A stretch of 64,000 bases of DNA, taken from the NCBI RefSeq assembly GCF_035958815.1, contig NZ_CP108383.1, positions 2,170,001 through 2,234,000 on the forward strand. Reading direction: 5' to 3'. The first letter of the stretch is position 1. Each line of letters starts with the position of its first letter. The notes beneath the pieces were generated by a model, which was given only the letters and a program-made list of their open reading frames with translations, made no database searches and was not told the DNA's origin. A program made the position numbers and the translations under genes. Positions 51,013 through 60,154 of this stretch are shown here, one piece after another. The DNA is from Nocardia sp. NBC_01327 (lineage in GTDB: Bacteria > Actinomycetota > Actinomycetes > Mycobacteriales > Mycobacteriaceae).

Positions 51013-53199
51013 GTGACTACGACACTCGACGCGGCGCCCGGGGCGAACCCGGAGTCCTCCGCGGCACCGCGCCGGCGGATCTCCTGGGATCGCACGGTCT
51101 GGGAACGAATCGCACTAGGGGTCCTGCTCATAGGGACGGCGGTGATGTATCTCTGGAACATCACCATCAACGGAATGGGCAATCAGTTCTATGCCGGTGC
51201 CGCACAGGCCGGTTCGAAGAACTGGGAGGCCCTGCTCTTCGGTTCGCTGGACACCGGGAACTTCATCACGGTGGACAAGCCGCCGGTGTCGCAGTGGGTG
51301 ATGGGGCTGTCCGGGCAGATCTTCGGATTCAGCAGCGCCAGCATGCTCATCCCGCAGGCGCTGATGGCGGTCGCCGCGGTCGCCCTGCTCTACGGGGCGG
51401 TGACCAGGATCAGCGGCCGCACGGCCGGTCTGGTCGCGGGCGCGGTGCTCGCGCTGACACCGGTCGCGGCCCTGATGTTCCGCTTCAACAACCCCGATGC
51501 CGTCATGGTGCTGCTGATGATGGCGGGCGCCTACTGCACGGTGCGAGCCCTGCAGCGCGGCGCCACCCTGTGGATCATGCTGGCCGGTGTGGCGCTCGGC
51601 TTCGCCTTCCTGGCGAAGATGCTCGAGGGTTTGATGGTGCTCCCGGCGCTCGGGCTCGCCTATTTGATCGCGGCGCCGAATCCGCTGCGTACCCGCCTGC
51701 TGCAGTTGTTCGGCGCGACGGTCGCGCTGCTCGCCTCGTCCGGCTGGTACGTCTTCGTGACCCTGCTCTGGCCGGCCTCCTCGCGGCCCTACATCGCCGG
51801 TTCGACCGACAACAACTTCATGAATCTGGTGTTGGGCTACAACGGATTCGCGCGAGTCCTCGGCCGTAATCACGGTGGCGGCGGGCGCGGCGGTCAGGGA
51901 CCGACCACACCCGCGGTTCCCCCGACCGGTCAGAATCTTCCGGGACAGACTCCCGGTGCCCCCGGTACGACGCACGGCGCGGCGCAGGGCGCGGATGCCG
52001 CGGCGCAGCGCGGTGGCGGCGGCTTCGGTGGCTTCGGCGGCCAGAGCCACGGCTTGAGCCGGTTGTTCGGCGGTGAATTCGGCTTCGAGATCGCCTGGTT
52101 GCTGCCCGCGGCACTGCTGGCCTTCGTCCTGGTCCTGATCTCCCGGGGCCGCGCACCGCGCACCGATATGGTGCGGGCCGGTGCGATCATCTTCGGTGGC
52201 TGGATGGTCATCGACGGTCTGGTCCTGAGCTATATGCAGGGCACCATCCACCCGTACTACAGCCTCTCGATCGCACCCGCGATCGGCGGCATGTTCGCCA
52301 TCGGCATCTTCGAGATGTGGCGGGCACGCGAAAGCTGGTTCGGCCGTGCAGGTTTGGCGGCACTGATCGCCACCGGCGGCATCTGGAGCTACATCCTGCT
52401 CGACCGCAACTCCTCCTGGATGCCCGCGCTGCGGATCGCGATTCTGGTGGTCACCCTGCTGGCGACGGTGGCCCTGGTGATTCCGTGGAACGGACAGGTC
52501 CGCAAGCGGGTCGCGGTGGTGGCCCTGATCGCCGGACTGCTCGGCGCGATGGGCGGCTCGGCGGCCTATGCGGTCGCCACCATCGGCACCGCGCATCAGG
52601 GCGGCGGCCCGACGGTGGGCCCGGTGATGCACACCGCGAACGGAAACCGTGGCGGCATGGGCGGTTTCGGTGGCGGCGGGCAGAGCAATCCGCAATTGGA
52701 CGGTCTGCTCGAGAACACCACGACCAAGTGGTCGGCAGCGACGAACGGTTCGTCCACTGCCGCCGGTCTCGAATTGTCCAGCAATACAGCGGTCATGGCG
52801 ATCGGTGGCTTCAGCGGCAGTGATCCGACGCCGACGCTGAGCCAGTTCATCGACTACGTGAAGAACCACCAGGTCACCTACTACCTGGTGCAGCAGGGTG
52901 GCGGCCGTGGCGGTGACGGCGGCGGCGCCGCGGCCGGCGCCGCGCCCGGAACGACCGGCGGCGCTCGCGATACCACCGGCGGTACCCGTGACACCACCGG
53001 CGGTACCCGTGACAACGGCGGCGCCGGACGGCCCGCCGAGGCGACGACCCCCGGCGATCCTGCTGCCGGAAATGCCGGTGGCGGTGGCGGTTTCGGCCGC
53101 AATGGCCACGCTGACATCACCACTTGGGTGGCGGCGAACTTCAAGCCGGTGACCGTCGGGTCGACCACTGTGTATGACCTTTCGGGCTACACAGGCTGA
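51013..53199 (+). CDS. Family 39 glycosyltransferase, multi-pass membrane protein
   Basis: A 728-residue polyprenyl-phosphate-dependent transferase of the PMT/ArnT fold, starting at GTG. The first extracytoplasmic loop has the acidic FITVDKPPVSQWV, and LMFRFNNPDAVMVLL marks the next helices. About ten to twelve hydrophobic helices lie in 30-530. Two Gly-rich, low-complexity insertions occur: about 285-345 (GGGGRGGQGPTTPAVPP) and about 640-695, with the repeat DTTGGTR. The C-terminal globular domain resembles that of putative mannosyltransferases in mycobacteria, which act on cell-wall glycans or proteins. The sugar acceptor is unknown. Confidence 0.85.
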   Translation: MTTTLDAAPGANPESSAAPRRRISWDRTVWERIALGVLLIGTAVMYLWNITINGMGNQFYAGAAQAGSKNWEALLFGSLDTGNFITVDKPPVSQWVMGLSGQIFGFSSASMLIPQALMAVAAVALLYGAVTRISGRTAGLVAGAVLALTPVAALMFRFNNPDAVMVLLMMAGAYCTVRALQRGATLWIMLAGVALGFAFLAKMLEGLMVLPALGLAYLIAAPNPLRTRLLQLFGATVALLASSGWYVFVTLLWPASSRPYIAGSTDNNFMNLVLGYNGFARVLGRNHGGGGRGGQGPTTPAVPPTGQNLPGQTPGAPGTTHGAAQGADAAAQRGGGGFGGFGGQSHGLSRLFGGEFGFEIAWLLPAALLAFVLVLISRGRAPRTDMVRAGAIIFGGWMVIDGLVLSYMQGTIHPYYSLSIAPAIGGMFAIGIFEMWRARESWFGRAGLAALIATGGIWSYILLDRNSSWMPALRIAILVVTLLATVALVIPWNGQVRKRVAVVALIAGLLGAMGGSAAYAVATIGTAHQGGGPTVGPVMHTANGNRGGMGGFGGGGQSNPQLDGLLENTTTKWSAATNGSSTAAGLELSSNTAVMAIGGFSGSDPTPTLSQFIDYVKNHQVTYYLVQQGGGRGGDGGGAAAGAAPGTTGGARDTTGGTRDTTGGTRDNGGAGRPAEATTPGDPAAGNAGGGGGFGRNGHADITTWVAANFKPVTVGSTTVYDLSGYTG

Positions 53200-53215
53200 T
53201 CTACGGAACCGCGGC

Positions 53216-53245
53216 GAACCCGTCCACAATGGTGTGGGCGGGTTC
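53216..53245. terminator. Terminator between GT39 and the amino acid permease
   Basis: A 12-bp stem with one G-U pair (GAACCCGTCCAC / GTGGGCGGGTTC) between two convergent genes. Confidence 0.65.
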
Positions 53246-53261
53246 GTTGTCGTCGGGCCCG

Positions 53262-54752
53262 CTACGGCACCGGCGCGACGACGGGGTCCTCGGTCGCAGG
53301 CCGGCGTCGTAGCGCCGAATGCCTTCGGCCGTAAGCGAAATAGACGACCATGCCCAGTGCCATCCAGAGGACGAAACGCAGCCAGGTCTCGATCGACAGA
53401 TTGAGCATGAGCCACAGACACGACAGCGCCGCCAGGATCGGGACCAGCGGCACCCAGGGCACCCGGAAGCCGCGGGGCAGATCCGGGCGGGTGCGGCGCA
53501 GGATCGGGACGCCGATGGACACCAGCGCGAAGGCCACCAGTGTGCCGATATTGACCATCTCCTCCAGCGTGCCGAAGTCGACGAATCCCGCCAGCAGCGC
53601 ACAGACGATGCCCACCATGACGGTCAGCCGCACCGGGGTGCCGTGCGGACCGGTGCGAGCCAGGCTGCGGGGCAGCAGGCCGTCGCGGGCCATGGCGAAC
53701 AGCACCCGGGTCTGACCCAGGAACATGACCATGACCACGGTCGACAGTCCGGCCAGCGCGCCGACGGAGATGATGTTCTTCACCCAGGTCGCGCCGTTCA
53801 GTGCGAAAGCCGTTGCCAGCGTGGCGTTCCCGTCGGCGAGCGCGGTGTAGGGCACCATGCCGGTGAGGATCAGCGATACCGCGACGTAGAGCACGGTGAC
53901 AATGGCCAGCGAGGCGAAGATGCCGCGCGGGACACTGCGCTGCGGATCGCGGGTCTCCTCGGCGGTGGTGGCGACCACGTCGAATCCGATGAAGGCGAAG
54001 AACACCAGGCTCGCCGCGGCCAGCAGCCCGTACCAGCCGAAGCTGGTGCCGCCGGAACCGGTGAGGTAGGCGAACAGCGACTGCCGCAGCCCGTCCGCCT
54101 TCGCCGACGGCTGGGACGGCGGAATGTAGGGCGTCAGATTCGAGGCCTTGAAGTAGGTGGCCCCGACCACCAGCACCAGGGCGACCACCGCGAGCTTGAT
54201 GGCCACCGCGATCGCCGACACCCGGGAGGACAGTTTGGTGCCGGTGGCAAGCAGGACGCCGACGACCGCGATGATAAGTACTGCGCCCCAGTCGAAATGG
54301 ATCGAACCCAGGGTGATGACCGGCGCGTGGGAACCGAGCGCCTCGCCCAGGTACTGCGACCAGCCCTTGGCTACCACGGACACCGCGAGGGCGAATTCCA
54401 GGATCAGATCCCAGCCGATGATCCACGCGATGATCTCGCCGAAGGTGGCGTAGGCGAAGGTGTACGCGCTGCCCGCCACCGGCACGGTCGAGGCGAATTC
54501 GGCGTAGCAGAGCGCCGTCAGCCCGCAGGCGATCGCCGCGAAGACGAAGGCCAGCGATACCGACGGCCCCGCGACCGTGCCCGCGGTGCGGGCGGTGAGG
54601 GTGAAGATGCCCGCGCCGATGACGACCGCGACACCGAAGACGGTGAGATCCTTCGCCGTCAGATCCTTGCGTAGCTTGGAATCCGGGTCGTCGGTGTCCC
54701 GGATCGACTGTTCGACTGATTTGGTGCGGAACAAACCGCTTCTGATCGCCAC
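53262..54752 (-). CDS. APC family amino acid permease
   Basis: A 496-residue transporter with twelve predicted membrane helices. The first helix shows the APC substrate/Na site GVAVVIGAGIFTLTARTAG, and the sixth the FFAFIGFDVVATTAEE motif. It resembles cationic/branched amino acid transporters of the YfnA/CAT group. It lies 35 bp behind the amino acid dehydrogenase in the same direction and would bring in the amino acids that the two downstream enzymes degrade. Confidence 0.9.
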   Translation of the reverse strand: MAIRSGLFRTKSVEQSIRDTDDPDSKLRKDLTAKDLTVFGVAVVIGAGIFTLTARTAGTVAGPSVSLAFVFAAIACGLTALCYAEFASTVPVAGSAYTFAYATFGEIIAWIIGWDLILEFALAVSVVAKGWSQYLGEALGSHAPVITLGSIHFDWGAVLIIAVVGVLLATGTKLSSRVSAIAVAIKLAVVALVLVVGATYFKASNLTPYIPPSQPSAKADGLRQSLFAYLTGSGGTSFGWYGLLAAASLVFFAFIGFDVVATTAEETRDPQRSVPRGIFASLAIVTVLYVAVSLILTGMVPYTALADGNATLATAFALNGATWVKNIISVGALAGLSTVVMVMFLGQTRVLFAMARDGLLPRSLARTGPHGTPVRLTVMVGIVCALLAGFVDFGTLEEMVNIGTLVAFALVSIGVPILRRTRPDLPRGFRVPWVPLVPILAALSCLWLMLNLSIETWLRFVLWMALGMVVYFAYGRRHSALRRRPATEDPVVAPVP

Positions 54753-54787
54753 TCTGGGGTCTCCTCTTTGAAACTGGGGCGTTGCTG

Positions 54788-55867
54788 TCAGATCGACCGC
54801 GGGATGGCGTCGAGGCGGCGTTCGGCGAACCTGTTTGCCGCAGCACCGGTTCCGATGCCCTCGGCCTTCGCGGCGCCGATGATGTCGCGGCAGCGGTCGA
54901 AGATCCGTGTCACATCGGCTTCGATCTCGGCCGGATCAGCGGTGCGCAGCTCCCCGGCGACCTGCATGAGCCCGCCCGCATTGGCGACGAAGTCGGGCAC
55001 CCAGGTGATGCCGCGTTCGTTCAGCGCCCGCTCTACTTCCGGTTGTGCCAGTTGATTATTGGCCGCGCCGCAGACGAGTTTGGCTTCGATGTCCTCGGCG
55101 CTGGAGGCGGTGAGTGTGCCACCGAGGGCGCAGGGTGCGTACACGTCCACGGGCGCGGTGGCGACCGCGCTGAGCAGTCGCACGCCGGGGTGCTCCTGCG
55201 AAATCCTCTGCATGGCCGCGTCGTTCACATCGGTGACGCAGACCTCCGCGCCGTCGGCGAGCAGTAGTGCGATGAGTTCGCGGCCGACCTTGCCGACGCC
55301 CTCGACGCCCACCGTGCGGTTGGCCAGCGATGCTGTGCCCCAGACGGATTCAGCGCCCGCGCGCATGGAGTGGAAGACGCCGAGCGCGGTCAGCCGGGCG
55401 CTGTCACCGGAGCCGCCTGCCGCAATGCTGCGACCGGTGACATAGCGGGTGTGCTTGCCGATCACGTCGAGGTCATCGGTATCGGTGCCGACATCGCCGG
55501 CGGTGATGTATCGCCCGCCCAGGGTTTCGACGAAGCGCGCGTAGGCGGCGAGCAGCGCCCCGGTCTTGGCAACGGCCGGATCGCCGATGATGACGGCCTT
55601 GCCGCCACCCAGATCGACCCCGGAAGCCGCTGCCTTGTAGGTCATTCCCCAGGACAGTCGCAGTACGTCTTCCAGCGCCGCGGACTCGTTCGCATACGGA
55701 TAGAAGCGGGTGCCGCCGAGGGCAGGGCCGAGCGTGGTCGAATGGATCGCGATTATGGCCTTCAGCCCGGTCTTCTCGTCCTCGCAGAACACGACCTGCT
55801 CATGGCGTCGCGCGCTCAACTCGTGCGAGCGTCCGAAAACGCCTGCCTCGGTGTGCATTACGGGCAT
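54788..55867 (-). CDS. Leucine/valine dehydrogenase (Glu/Leu/Phe/Val dehydrogenase family)
   Basis: A 359-residue NAD-dependent amino acid dehydrogenase. The substrate-binding stretch is TTLGPALGGTRFYPYANESA, the catalytic Lys lies in GVDLGGGKAVIIGDP, and the Rossmann motif is VGVEGVGKVGRELIALL. Length and motifs fit branched-chain amino acid dehydrogenase (leucine or valine). It deaminates the amino acid to the 2-oxoacid that the upstream ferredoxin oxidoreductase can use. It lies between that gene and the permease, all on the minus strand. Confidence 0.88.
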   Translation of the reverse strand: MPVMHTEAGVFGRSHELSARRHEQVVFCEDEKTGLKAIIAIHSTTLGPALGGTRFYPYANESAALEDVLRLSWGMTYKAAASGVDLGGGKAVIIGDPAVAKTGALLAAYARFVETLGGRYITAGDVGTDTDDLDVIGKHTRYVTGRSIAAGGSGDSARLTALGVFHSMRAGAESVWGTASLANRTVGVEGVGKVGRELIALLLADGAEVCVTDVNDAAMQRISQEHPGVRLLSAVATAPVDVYAPCALGGTLTASSAEDIEAKLVCGAANNQLAQPEVERALNERGITWVPDFVANAGGLMQVAGELRTADPAEIEADVTRIFDRCRDIIGAAKAEGIGTGAAANRFAERRLDAIPRSI

Positions 55868-55980
55868 GGATGAATTCCTTTCGTGGGGGTGGCGATGGGC
55901 ATGACGGATCTTCCGGTCGCCCCTCATGTGCGGCCGGATGATTTCCTACTTCGGGATGCGCGGGCGGAGCCCGTGCTGGA

Positions 55981-58900
55981 TCAGTGCTCGAGGCCGAGCT
56001 TGCGCAGTCCTGACCAGTACAGCTCTACGTTGGCGAGCTTGATGTCCTCGTAACCGCGGACCAGGCCGGGAAGTTCGGCGGCCTGCGTTGCCGTGTCATA
56101 GTTTTCGGCATTCAGATCCGCTGCCAGCCGTCGCATCAGATCGGTGTAGTGGGCGAGCAACTCCCGCTCCACCTTTCGGACGTGGGCGTAGCCGAAGGGA
56201 TCCAGGCGGGTGCCGCGCAGCGCTTTGCCTTTGGCGAGGACCTTCAGGGCCACATGTGATGTCGGCGCGAGGCCGATCTTCTTCTTGCGTCCGAGGGCGC
56301 GGAGCATGGGCGGGTGCAGTTTGTAGGTGAGTCGTTCGCCGCCGGGCACCTGCGACTGCACCTCGGCGAGGAAGGACGGATCGACCAGCAGGCGGGCGAC
56401 CTCGTATTCATCCTTGTAGGCGGTGAACTTATGCAGTCCGCGCGCTACGGCCTCGCTGAATTCGGTGCGGCCGGTGACCGTTCGCTCCGCCGACCACACG
56501 GCCTGGACCGTATCGAGGTATCCGCGGGCGACCCTTGCGTTCTGGTACTCGATCAGTTCGGCGGCGCGCAGTTCCACCAATCGCCGAACCTCACCGTCGA
56601 AGGTGGTGCCCGCCAGCAGATCTGCGGGAACCGGGCGAGCACGCTGCGGGGTAGTCGCAGCGGTGGCCGCGGCGAAGGCGGCGGGATCGGCGACGGCAAC
56701 GCGACCCCAGCGGAATGCCGCGATATTGGCGGCGACCGCAACGCCATTGATGCCGATGGCCTCTTCGATGGCCGCGGCGGGCAGGCGTAGTCCACCGGTT
56801 TGGAAGGCCGCGCCGACCATCAGGAAATTCGCCGCGGCGGTATTGCCGAACAACTTCTCCGCCGCTGCCAGTGCGTCGAAGTGGCTCAGCGAATCCGATA
56901 CCGACACAAGGCGATCCAGCAGTGACTCGGTCTCCGGGTACGGGACCGACCTGTCGTACACCATGTCTCCGGTCGGCGTCCGGCTGGTCGAGGCGATAAC
57001 CACGGTCCCGGCGGGGTTGCCGTACTGGAGGTTCTTGGCATCGGTCGCGGTGAGCAGATCGATCGCGATGACGCAGTCCGCGCTGCCCGGGGTGAGCCGG
57101 TTGGACGGCTCCAATTCGTTTGCTGAGAAACGCAGATGGGAGATGACGGGTCCGGCCTTCTGGCTCAGCCCGATCTGATCCAGGCTTTCCACGTCGTATC
57201 CGGCGCGCAGGGCGGCGGTGGCCAGCACCTGATTGACCGTCACGATGCCGGTGCCGCCGATCCCGGCGAGCAACACGTTCTGCGTGCCCTCCGGTGCCCC
57301 GAGGCCCGGATCGATCACCACGGGCGGCTCGACGGTCTTCCGAGTCTTCTTGCGGCCCTTCTTATCCGGTGTCAGCTCTACGGTCACGAACGACGGGCAG
57401 TCACCGTCCAGGCAGCTGTAATCGGTATTGCACGAGGTCTGATCGATCCGAGTTTTACGCCCGAATTCGGTCTCCACCGGTTGCACGGACAGGCAATTGG
57501 ATTTGGCGCCGCAGTCGCCGCAGCCCTCGCAGACGGCCTCGTTGATCACGACCCGGGTAGTGCGGACGGGCAGGGTGCCGCGCTTGCGCTGCCGGCGCGC
57601 ATCGGCCGCGCAGTGCTGGTCGTAGATCAAAACGGTGACGCCCTCGATGTCCCGCAATGTCTTCTGCGCTTCGTCCAGCCGGTCGCGATGCCACAGCACC
57701 GTGCCCTTGGCCAGCGCCCGCCTGTTGTGCCGCTTCGGTTCGTCGGCGCAGATGATGATCTGCCTGACGCCCTCGACGGTGAGCTTGTGCGTCAGCTGCG
57801 CGACGGTGAGCCCGCCCTCCACATCCTGTGCGCCGGTCATGGCGACCACTTCGTTCCACAGCAACTTGTAGGTGATGTTCACCCCGGCCGCGACACAGGC
57901 CTGCACGGCGAGCTGTCCGGAGTGGAAGAAGGTCCCGTCGCCGATGTTCTGGAACAGGTGCGGCACATCGGTGAACGGCGCCTGGCCGATCCACTGACTG
58001 CCTTCCCCGCCCATCTGGGTGAGTCCGGTGACGGCGCTGTCGGCACGGCCGGACATGGTCACCAGGGTGTGGCAACCGATACCGCCGCCGCCGATCGAGC
58101 CCTCGGGCAGTGCGGTGGAGCGATTGTGCGGGCATCCGCTGCAGAAGTACGGTGTCCGCTTGGCGGACAGCACCTCCAGTGAAAGCGGGGGCGGCGCAGC
58201 CTTTTTCAGTTCGACATGATCGCGCAGCACCCGTCGCAGCGGTCCGAGCAGCCGGCCGGGGGTCAGCTCGCCGTCGGCCGGCATGAGCAGCGCTCCGCGT
58301 CCGTCCTGCTTGCCCAGGATGCGGGGTGCGCAGACCGTGCCGTAGAGAATCTCGCGGATCTGGGTTTCGATGAAGGCGGTCTTGTCCTCCACCACGATGA
58401 TCTGTTCGAGACCCCGGGCGAATTCGGTGACCTTCTGCGCACCAACGGGATACGGCATACCGATGCGCAGCAGGCGAATGCCGGCGCGGTGCATGACCTG
58501 CTCGTCGACGCCGAGGTCGAGCAGGGTTTGGCGGACCGCGTCGAAAGTCGTTCCGGTGGCGGCGATACCGATCTTTGCCTCGGCCGGGTTCACCTCGATG
58601 ACGTCGAGATCGTTTGCGGCGCCGAAGGTGCGGACCATGGCCCAGCGTGGACCGTACAGATCGGCTTCGGCCACCACCGCATCGGTGGGCGCCGCCATCG
58701 GCCGCTGCCGGTAGGCGAAAGGCTTTCCCTCCCAGAGCACCTCGGGTACGACGAGCGGGAGATCGGCCACCGAGGCGTCGACCGTCCACGCCCCGTCCGC
58801 GACATCGGCGACGATCTTCATGGCGACTACGCAACCCGAAGCGCGGGAGAGCGCGATCCCGGCCATGCCCAGGGTGATGATCTCCTCGGCATTGCGCGGG

Positions 58901-59451
58901 AACAGGACCGGCACGCCCATGGCGGCCAGCGACCGCTCGCTGACCGCGGGCACGGTCGACGACTTCGACGCCGGATCATCCCCGACCAGCAGCAATACCC
59001 CGCCGCGTGCATTGACCCCGTACATATTGGCGTGCCGAATGGCATCGGTCGCCCGATCGACGCCGGGGCCCTTGCCGTACCAGACGCCGACCACCCCGTC
59101 GTGGGTCGGCCGCCCGGCGGGCAGATCGGCCTGGCTGCCCCACACGGAAGTGGCGGCGAGCTCCTCATTGAAGCCGGGCATGAATGTGATGTCATGTTCG
59201 GCAAGCACATTCGGCATGCCGAGCAGCATCTTGTCCACACCGCCGAGCGGGCTGCCCTGATAGCCGGAGACGAAGGTGGCGACCCGCCGCCCGGCCCGCA
59301 TATCGCGGACGTGCTGTTCGACAAACAGCCGGGCAATGGCCTGAACGCCGGTGAGCAGGACCGGGCCCGCCCCGGAGCGATAGCGGTCGGCGAGGTCGTA
59401 CGGGGCGGCCGGCTCGGCCTGCTGAGCTGAGGGGCAGGCAACGCTGGTCAT
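55981..59451 (-). CDS. Fused indolepyruvate/2-oxoacid:ferredoxin oxidoreductase
   Basis: A 1,156-residue single-chain enzyme with alpha, beta and gamma parts of the IOR type. It oxidatively decarboxylates aryl- or branched-chain 2-oxoacids to acyl-CoA with ferredoxin. The N-terminal pyrophosphate domain has VSGYQGSPLGGVDKM. The thiamine-diphosphate domain has YFCSGCPHNRSTALPEGS. The ferredoxin-like segment CEGCGDCGAKSNC is in the middle, and the gamma part starts NVLLAGIGGTGIVTVNQVL. A fused IOR in an aerobic actinomycete is known for amino acid breakdown. The Lrp regulator lies upstream. Confidence 0.92.
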   Translation of the reverse strand: MTSVACPSAQQAEPAAPYDLADRYRSGAGPVLLTGVQAIARLFVEQHVRDMRAGRRVATFVSGYQGSPLGGVDKMLLGMPNVLAEHDITFMPGFNEELAATSVWGSQADLPAGRPTHDGVVGVWYGKGPGVDRATDAIRHANMYGVNARGGVLLLVGDDPASKSSTVPAVSERSLAAMGVPVLFPRNAEEIITLGMAGIALSRASGCVVAMKIVADVADGAWTVDASVADLPLVVPEVLWEGKPFAYRQRPMAAPTDAVVAEADLYGPRWAMVRTFGAANDLDVIEVNPAEAKIGIAATGTTFDAVRQTLLDLGVDEQVMHRAGIRLLRIGMPYPVGAQKVTEFARGLEQIIVVEDKTAFIETQIREILYGTVCAPRILGKQDGRGALLMPADGELTPGRLLGPLRRVLRDHVELKKAAPPPLSLEVLSAKRTPYFCSGCPHNRSTALPEGSIGGGGIGCHTLVTMSGRADSAVTGLTQMGGEGSQWIGQAPFTDVPHLFQNIGDGTFFHSGQLAVQACVAAGVNITYKLLWNEVVAMTGAQDVEGGLTVAQLTHKLTVEGVRQIIICADEPKRHNRRALAKGTVLWHRDRLDEAQKTLRDIEGVTVLIYDQHCAADARRQRKRGTLPVRTTRVVINEAVCEGCGDCGAKSNCLSVQPVETEFGRKTRIDQTSCNTDYSCLDGDCPSFVTVELTPDKKGRKKTRKTVEPPVVIDPGLGAPEGTQNVLLAGIGGTGIVTVNQVLATAALRAGYDVESLDQIGLSQKAGPVISHLRFSANELEPSNRLTPGSADCVIAIDLLTATDAKNLQYGNPAGTVVIASTSRTPTGDMVYDRSVPYPETESLLDRLVSVSDSLSHFDALAAAEKLFGNTAAANFLMVGAAFQTGGLRLPAAAIEEAIGINGVAVAANIAAFRWGRVAVADPAAFAAATAATTPQRARPVPADLLAGTTFDGEVRRLVELRAAELIEYQNARVARGYLDTVQAVWSAERTVTGRTEFSEAVARGLHKFTAYKDEYEVARLLVDPSFLAEVQSQVPGGERLTYKLHPPMLRALGRKKKIGLAPTSHVALKVLAKGKALRGTRLDPFGYAHVRKVERELLAHYTDLMRRLAADLNAENYDTATQAAELPGLVRGYEDIKLANVELYWSGLRKLGLEH

Positions 59452-59647
59452 GAACAGTCACCACACTTTCCACAACTCAGATCGTGAGCTGCATACGAAA
59501 GGAATAGCTATCGGTGCTGCGCAATTTGCCGTGAATGTGTGATCTGTGTCAACAGACCGCGAAAATATTGATCAGACTGCTCAAAAGTGACCTGGGACAC
59601 TCTGGCGAGCGCGTCAGTCTGCTCGAGCTCGGCCGGATCCGGTCACC

Positions 59648-60133
59648 TCACGGTGTGTCCGGGTTGTCCGTCAGATGTTCGACCAGCGGGAGCGAGCGGT
59701 ACTGGATCGGAGTGGCCAGTGCCAGCATGGTTTCCGTGTGTTTCACGCCGTGGATGGCATGCACCCGCTGAATGATTCCGAGCAGATCCTGCTGCGATTG
59801 CGCCGCGATCCGCACGAGCAGATCCGCCCGCCCCGTGGTCGCATGCACCTCGAGCACATTCGGGAATTCCCGCAGCGCCTCGACAATGCTGTCCATCTTG
59901 TTCTGATCGAGTTCGATGCCCAGAAACGCGTGTACCGCGAACCCGATCGCCTGCAGATCCACGTCCGGCGGATACCCGCGCACCGCCCCGGAGGCTTCGA
60001 GCCGCTTCATCCTGGCCTGCACCGTATTGCGCGCAATCCGCAACCGCGCCGCCAGCTCCAGAATCGGCGCCCGCGGATCGGCTGCCAACACCTTCAGTAG
60101 CGCAGCATCGAGAGCGTCGATCTTGATGGTCAT
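59648..60133 (-). CDS. Lrp/AsnC family transcriptional regulator
   Basis: A 161-residue regulator. The helix-turn-helix is ILELAARLRIARNTVQARMK at about 23-42, followed by an RAM/AsnC ligand domain (VHATTGRADLLVRIAAQS). It is directly upstream of the 2-oxoacid oxidoreductase, 196 bp away in the same direction, and very likely controls the amino acid catabolic block in response to an amino acid. It begins 21 bp after the LacI gene and could be co-transcribed with it. Confidence 0.9.
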   Translation of the reverse strand: MTIKIDALDAALLKVLAADPRAPILELAARLRIARNTVQARMKRLEASGAVRGYPPDVDLQAIGFAVHAFLGIELDQNKMDSIVEALREFPNVLEVHATTGRADLLVRIAAQSQQDLLGIIQRVHAIHGVKHTETMLALATPIQYRSLPLVEHLTDNPDTP

Positions 60134-60154
60134 GCCGCATTATATTCGGCGGGG

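Noticed and set aside
51115..54846. A 1,243-residue minus-strand frame covering parts of the GT39 and permease genes
   Set aside because: It is antisense to GT39 and a shifted frame of the permease gene; both of those are real by domain content and the long frame shows no homology pattern.
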